From Minisyncoccota bacterium (GTDB lineage Bacteria; Patescibacteriota; Minisyncoccia; Minisyncoccales; Minisyncoccaceae), in the NCBI GenBank assembly GCA_028690275.1, contig JAQVBN010000013.1, forward strand, positions 1 to 10,732: a stretch of 10,732 nt of DNA. Direction: 5' to 3'. The notes below the pieces were generated by a model that saw nothing but the letters and a program-made list of their open reading frames with translations, searched no databases and had not been told where the DNA came from. A program made the translations under genes and the position numbers. This document shows positions 6,942 to 10,732 of this stretch, piece by piece; position 1 is the first letter of the stretch, and every line of letters starts with the position of its first letter.

Positions 6942-7934
6942 ATGAATAAATTCTTGTGGATGATTACCATTCTTTTAATAATTATTATCTCTCTCTTTCT
7001 CCTTTTTTTACTAACAGGTAAAAAGGCTCAAGCTGAAAATATTGTTTGGGGGGTGAATTTTTCATCTAAACAAGCTACCGACTTAGGGCTTGATCCAAAA
7101 GAAACTTATCTTAAAATATTAGATGATCTAAAGGCAGATCATATAAAATTAGCGGTTCATTGGGATTCTATAGAAAAAGTAGAAGATTCTTTTGATATGA
7201 CAGAATTTGATTTTTATATGAATGAAGCCCAAAAAAGAGGAGTTAAGATTATTTTAGCCATAGGAATGAAAACTCCTAGATGGCCAGAATATCATACCCC
7301 AGAATGGACAGAAGAAATGAGTCCCGAAGATCAACAAAAAGAGATTTTAGAGATGTTATCTTTTGTGGTAAATAGATATAAGGATTATTCTAATTTAATT
7401 GCTTGGCAAGTTGAAAACGAGCCTTTCTTTAATTATGGTAAAGCTCCTTGGAAGGATGGTAGTTTTCTTGAAAAAGAAATTAATATTGTAAAAGAAGCTG
7501 ATCAATCTCACGAGGTTGTAATTACTGATAGTGGAGAAATGTCTTTTTGGTTTAAAGCAGCAAAACTGGGAGATGTTGTTGGAGTAACAATGTATACTAA
7601 GGTTTGGTCAGATATAATTAAGAGTGATTTTTATTATCCTTATTCTCCTAGTTTTTACGGAAAAAAAGCGGATTTAATCAAATTATTTTTCAAAAAAGAG
7701 GTTTGGTGTTTAGAGCTTCAAGCAGAGCCATGGGGAAAAGAATTGATACAAGATTCTACCGTAGAAGAGCAGCTTGAAAGTATGAGTATTAATAGATTTA
7801 AATATAATTTAGAATATGCTAAAAAAACAGGGCTTAATACTTTTTATTTCTGGGGAGCAGAATGGTGGTATTATATGCAAGAAAAGTATAACGACTCTTC
7901 TTTTTTAGATGAAGCAAAAAATTTATGGAATTAA
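6942..7934 (+). CDS. Membrane-anchored or secreted clan GH-A-like glycoside hydrolase
   Basis: The protein looks like a (beta/alpha)8 glycosidase of the GH5/GH39/GH42 type, which cleaves beta-linked sugars with two glutamates. Residues 1-3 (MNK) and the hydrophobic stretch 4-25 form a signal peptide or signal anchor. AQA at 29-31 is a possible cleavage site, but the Lys-Lys at 27-28 also suits a retained anchor. The catalytic domain starts with a strand at about 35-40 (WGVNFS). W155-QVENEP-161 holds the Asn-Glu pair with E160 as probable acid/base, and the segment WCLELQAEPW gives E258 (or E262) as probable nucleophile. WGAEWW near residue 309 closes the barrel. At 330 residues it is a bare catalytic domain without binding modules. 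The start at 6942 is favoured over the Met at residue 7 by the basic leader and the promoter position. It probably acts outside the membrane on glycans, with the exact substrate unknown. Confidence 0.75.
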   Translation: MNKFLWMITILLIIIISLFLLFLLTGKKAQAENIVWGVNFSSKQATDLGLDPKETYLKILDDLKADHIKLAVHWDSIEKVEDSFDMTEFDFYMNEAQKRGVKIILAIGMKTPRWPEYHTPEWTEEMSPEDQQKEILEMLSFVVNRYKDYSNLIAWQVENEPFFNYGKAPWKDGSFLEKEINIVKEADQSHEVVITDSGEMSFWFKAAKLGDVVGVTMYTKVWSDIIKSDFYYPYSPSFYGKKADLIKLFFKKEVWCLELQAEPWGKELIQDSTVEEQLESMSINRFKYNLEYAKKTGLNTFYFWGAEWWYYMQEKYNDSSFLDEAKNLWN

Positions 7935-8683
7935 GTATTATTATACCAACATTGAATGAAGAAAAATTATTGCCATTTCTTCTTGAGTTGATAGAAAAAG
8001 AGAATGTTAAAAAAAACATAGAAGTTATTATTGCTGATGCTGGCTCTACCGACCAAACCGTAAAGATTGCAAAAGATTACGGATGTAAGATAGTTCCTGG
8101 AGGACTTCCTGCAAGAGGAAGAAACAGCGGAGCTAAGCACGCTACTGCTCCAATTTTATTCTTTTTAGATGCCGATGTTCTTTTTAAACCAGGAACAATA
8201 GCTAAAAGCTTGGAGCAATTCAAAAAGAAAAAATTAGACGCAGCTTCTTTTGGAATATACACCCAAGAAAAGAATCTTTATATGAATAAAACAACAATGA
8301 ACTTGTTTTATAACTATCCTCAGAAATTATTGAAAAAAATTAGTCCAATGGGAGCTATGGGAATTATGGCTAAGAAAAGTATTTTTGAGAAAGTGGGGGG
8401 ATTTGATGAAGAAATTAAATTAGCAGAAGATCATTATTTTGTTAAAAAAGTTAGCAAAATAGGAAAATATGGAATAATAAGACATATTAAATTATATATG
8501 CCACTTAGAAGGTTTCGTCAGGATGGATATTTTAAAACCTTCTTTAAATATGCTTATTGTTTTTGGTACATGAATTTAAAGGGGCCAGTTAAAAGTGAAA
8601 AAGTTCACTATAATTTCGGTCATTATAATAAAGATAAAATAAAAAAGAAAAAACATGTCAATTTACGAATTACCAAAAAGTAA
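7925..8683 (+). CDS. Glycosyltransferase family 2
   Basis: This is an inverting GT-A-fold enzyme that transfers a sugar from a nucleotide sugar to an envelope acceptor. The start SIIIPTLNEEKLL (P8, N11, E12) is the canonical GT2 first strand and loop. ADAGSTDQT (D38, D43) binds the nucleotide, D82-A-D84 in FLDADV is the DxD metal motif, and E168-D169 in AEDHYF supplies the expected catalytic base region. It is 252 residues long with a basic C-terminal tail and no clear membrane helix beyond a weakly hydrophobic patch near 205-220, so it is probably cytosolic or peripheral to the membrane. It overlaps the glycoside hydrolase gene by 10 bases and the HtrA-like gene by 29 bases, and all three are likely one transcript. 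The acceptor cannot be predicted. A family member in polysaccharide or glycolipid synthesis is most likely. Confidence 0.92.
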   Translation: MELSIIIPTLNEEKLLPFLLELIEKENVKKNIEVIIADAGSTDQTVKIAKDYGCKIVPGGLPARGRNSGAKHATAPILFFLDADVLFKPGTIAKSLEQFKKKKLDAASFGIYTQEKNLYMNKTTMNLFYNYPQKLLKKISPMGAMGIMAKKSIFEKVGGFDEEIKLAEDHYFVKKVSKIGKYGIIRHIKLYMPLRRFRQDGYFKTFFKYAYCFWYMNLKGPVKSEKVHYNFGHYNKDKIKKKKHVNLRITKK

Positions 8684-9848
8684 GAAAAATACGGATAAGC
8701 AATTTTTTAAAAAAACTTGGAATGTTGTTTTCTTGGTTTTTATTTTTGCTATTAGTGTTTTAGTCGGTCTTTATATCGGACAAGAGATAACCAGGGAAGA
8801 AATTCCACAAGCAGAGGTTAGTTTAGTAGCTCAAGAAGAATATGCTGGGGAAACGGAACAGGAAAAGATGGTTATTTCTGTTGTAGAAAAAAGCATGCCT
8901 TCTGTTGTTAGTGTTATTGTTAAAAAAACTTTGAGTAAAATATATCTTAATTATTTCGGAGAAGATGCACTTGAACAAATTGGAGCAGGAACGGGCTTTA
9001 TTGTGTCAGAAGATGGTTTGATTATTACTAATAAGCATGTTGTGGAAGACGAGTCTGCTGTTTATAGTATTTTAACAAATAGTGGTGAGGAATATGATGT
9101 TGAGATATTGTCAGAAAATCCTGTTCAAGATATTGCTATTTTAAAAATAAAAAATACTGAAAATGAAATTTTTCAACCTTTAATTTTAGGAGATTCTTCT
9201 TCTATCAGATTAGGACAAACAGCTATTGCGATTGGTAATGCTTTAGGAATGTATCAAAACAGTATTTCTGTGGGAGTTATTTCTGGACTTGAGAGAGATG
9301 TTGTCGCTCAGGGAAATAATGGAGAACTTGAAAGTTTACAAGATATTATTCAAACAGACGCAGCTATTAATTCAGGAAATTCGGGAGGACCCCTTTTAAA
9401 TTCGAAAGGAGAAGTTATTGCTATTAATACAGCTGTTTCTCTAGATGGAGAAAATATTGGTTTTGCTGTTCCAATAAATAAAGCAAAAAGAGATTTAGAA
9501 CAAGTTAGAAGCGAAGGAAAGATTTCTTATCCTTTTATAGGAATTCGTTATTTAACTCTTAACGAAGAATCTTCTGAAGAGTTCGGAATTTCTGTTAATT
9601 ATGGAGCTTTTATCGTTGAAGAAGAGGATGGCTATGTTTCGATAGTTAAAGATTCACCAGCAGAAAAAGCCGGACTTCAAGCAGAAGATATTATTTTAGA
9701 AGTTGATGGACAAGAAGTAACGGAAGATAATAATTTGGTAGATATACTACAAAACTATTATCCTGGTGATACAATTACTCTTAAAGTTTTAAGAGATGGA
9801 GAAGAATTAATGGTAGCACTTACTTTAGCTGATTGGAACGATTTTTAA
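8655..9848 (+). CDS. HtrA/DegP-like trypsin-fold serine protease with one PDZ domain
   Basis: This envelope protease degrades or refolds damaged proteins outside the membrane. A short cytosolic leader (1-22) precedes one membrane helix at about 23-42. A linker follows, then the protease domain at about 70-285 with the complete catalytic triad H128 (TNKHVV), D159 (QDIAIL) and S243 (GNSGGP). A single PDZ domain spans about 295-393 (FIGIRY, then SPAEKAGLQAEDIILEVDG). The 397-residue length and order are those of DegS/HtrA proteins with an N-terminal anchor. The start at 8655 lies 29 bases inside the glycosyltransferase gene. The next in-frame Met (MVISVVEK at residue 71) would lose the membrane helix, which supports the upstream start. 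No strong Shine-Dalgarno precedes it, so it may depend on translation of the preceding gene. A gap of 39 bases separates it from dnaG. Confidence 0.95.
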   Translation: MSIYELPKSKKNTDKQFFKKTWNVVFLVFIFAISVLVGLYIGQEITREEIPQAEVSLVAQEEYAGETEQEKMVISVVEKSMPSVVSVIVKKTLSKIYLNYFGEDALEQIGAGTGFIVSEDGLIITNKHVVEDESAVYSILTNSGEEYDVEILSENPVQDIAILKIKNTENEIFQPLILGDSSSIRLGQTAIAIGNALGMYQNSISVGVISGLERDVVAQGNNGELESLQDIIQTDAAINSGNSGGPLLNSKGEVIAINTAVSLDGENIGFAVPINKAKRDLEQVRSEGKISYPFIGIRYLTLNEESSEEFGISVNYGAFIVEEEDGYVSIVKDSPAEKAGLQAEDIILEVDGQEVTEDNNLVDILQNYYPGDTITLKVLRDGEELMVALTLADWNDF

Positions 9849-9851
9849 AGC

Positions 9852-9880
9852 TTGTTTTTTCACAATGAAATTGCTAGTAT
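9852..9880 (+). promoter_or_regulatory. Probable promoter of dnaG with leaderless geometry
   Basis: TGCTAGTAT (9872-9880) is an extended -10 element with a four-of-six hexamer TAGTAT. A weak -35-like TTGTTT (9852-9857, three of six) lies exactly 17 bases upstream. Seven bases separate the -10 box from the ATG at 9888, the same distance as at the glycoside hydrolase gene, so transcription should begin on or beside the ATG. The intergenic gap has no Shine-Dalgarno. The weak hexamers make this less certain than the other two promoters. Confidence 0.5.
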
Positions 9881-9887
9881 CTAATTG

Positions 9888-10732
9888 ATGAACGAACTAG
9901 AAGAAATTAAAAACCGTCTTGATATTGTCGATGTAATTTCTGGGTATATAAAGCTTGATAAAGCAGGGGCAAACTATAGGGCATGCTGTCCTTTTCATAA
10001 TGAGAAAACGGCCTCTTTAATGGTTTCTCCCACAAAACAAATTTGGCATTGTTTTGGATGTTCTAAGGGGGGAGATATTTTTGAATTTGTTAAAGAAATA
10101 GAGGGTATAGATTTTGGAGATGCTCTTAAGATTTTAGCCAATAAAGCAGGAGTAGAGCTTAAGGGGTATGATAAAAAAAATACAGCTCAAGAAAGAACCG
10201 AAAGACAAAAAATAGGAGAGGTGTTGGAGCAAGCGGCAAAGTTTTTTGAATATTATCTTAACAATTCTAAGGTAGGTCAAAAAGCTAAAGAATATTTATT
10301 TAAAAGAGGTTTTGATGAAGAATTAATTAAAGAATGGAGAGTGGGTTATGCTCCCGATAGTTTTACTCAGGTTTCTAATTTTTTAGAGAGTAGAGGTTTT
10401 AATAAGAATTATATTGAAAAAGCAGGTTTGGCTTTTTTAAAAACAAATAATAGTTTGTGTGATCGATTTAGGTCACGTATTATTTTCCCTTTTTTGAATA
10501 TTAATTCAGAGGTAATTGGTTTTACGGGAAGAATTTTCGGGAAAGAAGAAGATGTGGCTAAATATTTAAATACCCCAGCAACGTTGTTATATGATAAAAG
10601 TAAAGCTCTTTTTGGAATAGATAAAGCTAAGGTTGAAATAAGAAAGGAGGACAAATGTATATTAGTTGAAGGGAATGTTGACTGTATTATGTCTCACAAG
10701 GCTGGAGTAAAGAATGTTGTTGCAGTTTCTGG
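9888..10732 (+). CDS. dnaG: DNA primase, N-terminal part (gene continues past the window end)
   Basis: DnaG makes the RNA primers for replication at the fork. The frame is open to the last base, giving 281 complete codons. The start is tightly bounded: an in-frame TAA lies at 9882-9884, with only a TTG between it and the ATG at 9888. The N-terminus MNELEEIKNRLDIVDVIS is typical. The CHC2 zinc-binding domain has C34-PF-H37 and C55-FG-C58, with the following KGGDIFEFV helix. The catalytic core begins at about residue 105-115, includes KEYLFKRGF and the RSRIIFPF and GFTGRIFG segments, and reaches the first acidic TOPRIM motif VEGNVD near the end (more often VEGYFD, an ordinary variation). The rest of TOPRIM and the helicase-binding domain are outside the window. 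Nothing suggests a pseudogene. It stands alone behind its own likely promoter, and its downstream neighbour cannot be seen. Confidence 0.96.
   Translation, partial: MNELEEIKNRLDIVDVISGYIKLDKAGANYRACCPFHNEKTASLMVSPTKQIWHCFGCSKGGDIFEFVKEIEGIDFGDALKILANKAGVELKGYDKKNTAQERTERQKIGEVLEQAAKFFEYYLNNSKVGQKAKEYLFKRGFDEELIKEWRVGYAPDSFTQVSNFLESRGFNKNYIEKAGLAFLKTNNSLCDRFRSRIIFPFLNINSEVIGFTGRIFGKEEDVAKYLNTPATLLYDKSKALFGIDKAKVEIRKEDKCILVEGNVDCIMSHKAGVKNVVAVS

Noticed and set aside
8604..8655. Two TATAAT hexamers (8609-8614 and 8624-8629) as a promoter for the HtrA-like gene
   Set aside because: Both fall in Tyr-Asn codons, no acceptable -35 lies 16-18 bases upstream, and TATAAT is common by chance at this base composition. 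A weak internal promoter is not excluded.
9849..9865. Possible terminator after the HtrA-like gene (AAAGCTTG followed by a T run)
   Set aside because: AAGCTT is a six-base palindrome with no room for a loop and no GC-rich stem, so it does not form a credible intrinsic terminator.
10409..10654. Antisense open frame of about 80 codons opposite dnaG, and similar short antisense frames elsewhere
   Set aside because: They mirror well-conserved genes, have no recognisable motifs or start signals, and are expected by chance.
10643..10669. A strong Shine-Dalgarno (AAGGAGG) five to six bases before an ATG at 10655 inside dnaG
   Set aside because: That ATG is out of frame and reaches a TGA after four codons. 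The motif is the coding sequence for Arg-Lys-Glu-Asp of DnaG.
1..10732. Mobile elements, CRISPR arrays, tRNA genes or a defence system
   Set aside because: No direct-repeat array, transposase, integrase, cloverleaf or defence-type domain is visible. The genes are nearly contiguous and have ordinary functions.

Overview
The window is an AT-rich (roughly one-third G+C by eye), very compact stretch in which all ten genes lie on the + strand. Gaps are at most 40 bases, five gene pairs overlap, and TGA is used as an ordinary stop. The ComEC form without a hydrolase domain, the DMT transporter, the unclassified GT-B-like protein, the scarcity of Shine-Dalgarno sequences and the gene compaction together suggest a candidate-phyla-radiation bacterium (Patescibacteria, perhaps Parcubacteria-like) living without oxygen. 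This placement is an inference from gene style; no rRNA or marker phylogeny is available here.

Region 1 (1-4738) reads as one transcription unit. It holds the anaerobic ribonucleotide reductase NrdD (probably cut at its 5' end by the window), its radical-SAM activase NrdG, a rhomboid intramembrane protease, and a short ComEC-type DNA channel protein. The last two junctions are 4-base ATGA overlaps. The unit joins dNTP production with inner-membrane functions, including probable DNA import.

Region 2 (4722-6928) starts at a good sigma-70-like promoter. It holds a GT-B/MGDG-synthase-like protein of unknown substrate and an EamA/DMT transporter. Region 3 (6906-9848) starts at a promoter whose geometry puts the first transcribed base on or next to the ATG. 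It holds a membrane-anchored or secreted clan GH-A-like glycoside hydrolase, a family 2 glycosyltransferase and a membrane-anchored HtrA/DegP-like protease with one PDZ domain. Regions 2 and 3 look like cell-envelope and surface-glycan functions plus envelope protein quality control.

Region 4 (9852 to the end) is the 5' part of dnaG (DNA primase), again behind a promoter with leaderless geometry, and it runs off the window end.

No tRNA, rRNA, CRISPR array, insertion sequence, integrase or convincing intrinsic terminator was seen. Most of the window is ordinary housekeeping and envelope content. The points most worth following are the matching leaderless promoter geometry at two genes, the general lack of Shine-Dalgarno sequences, the hydrolase-less ComEC next to nrdDG, and the uncharacterised GT-B-like protein.
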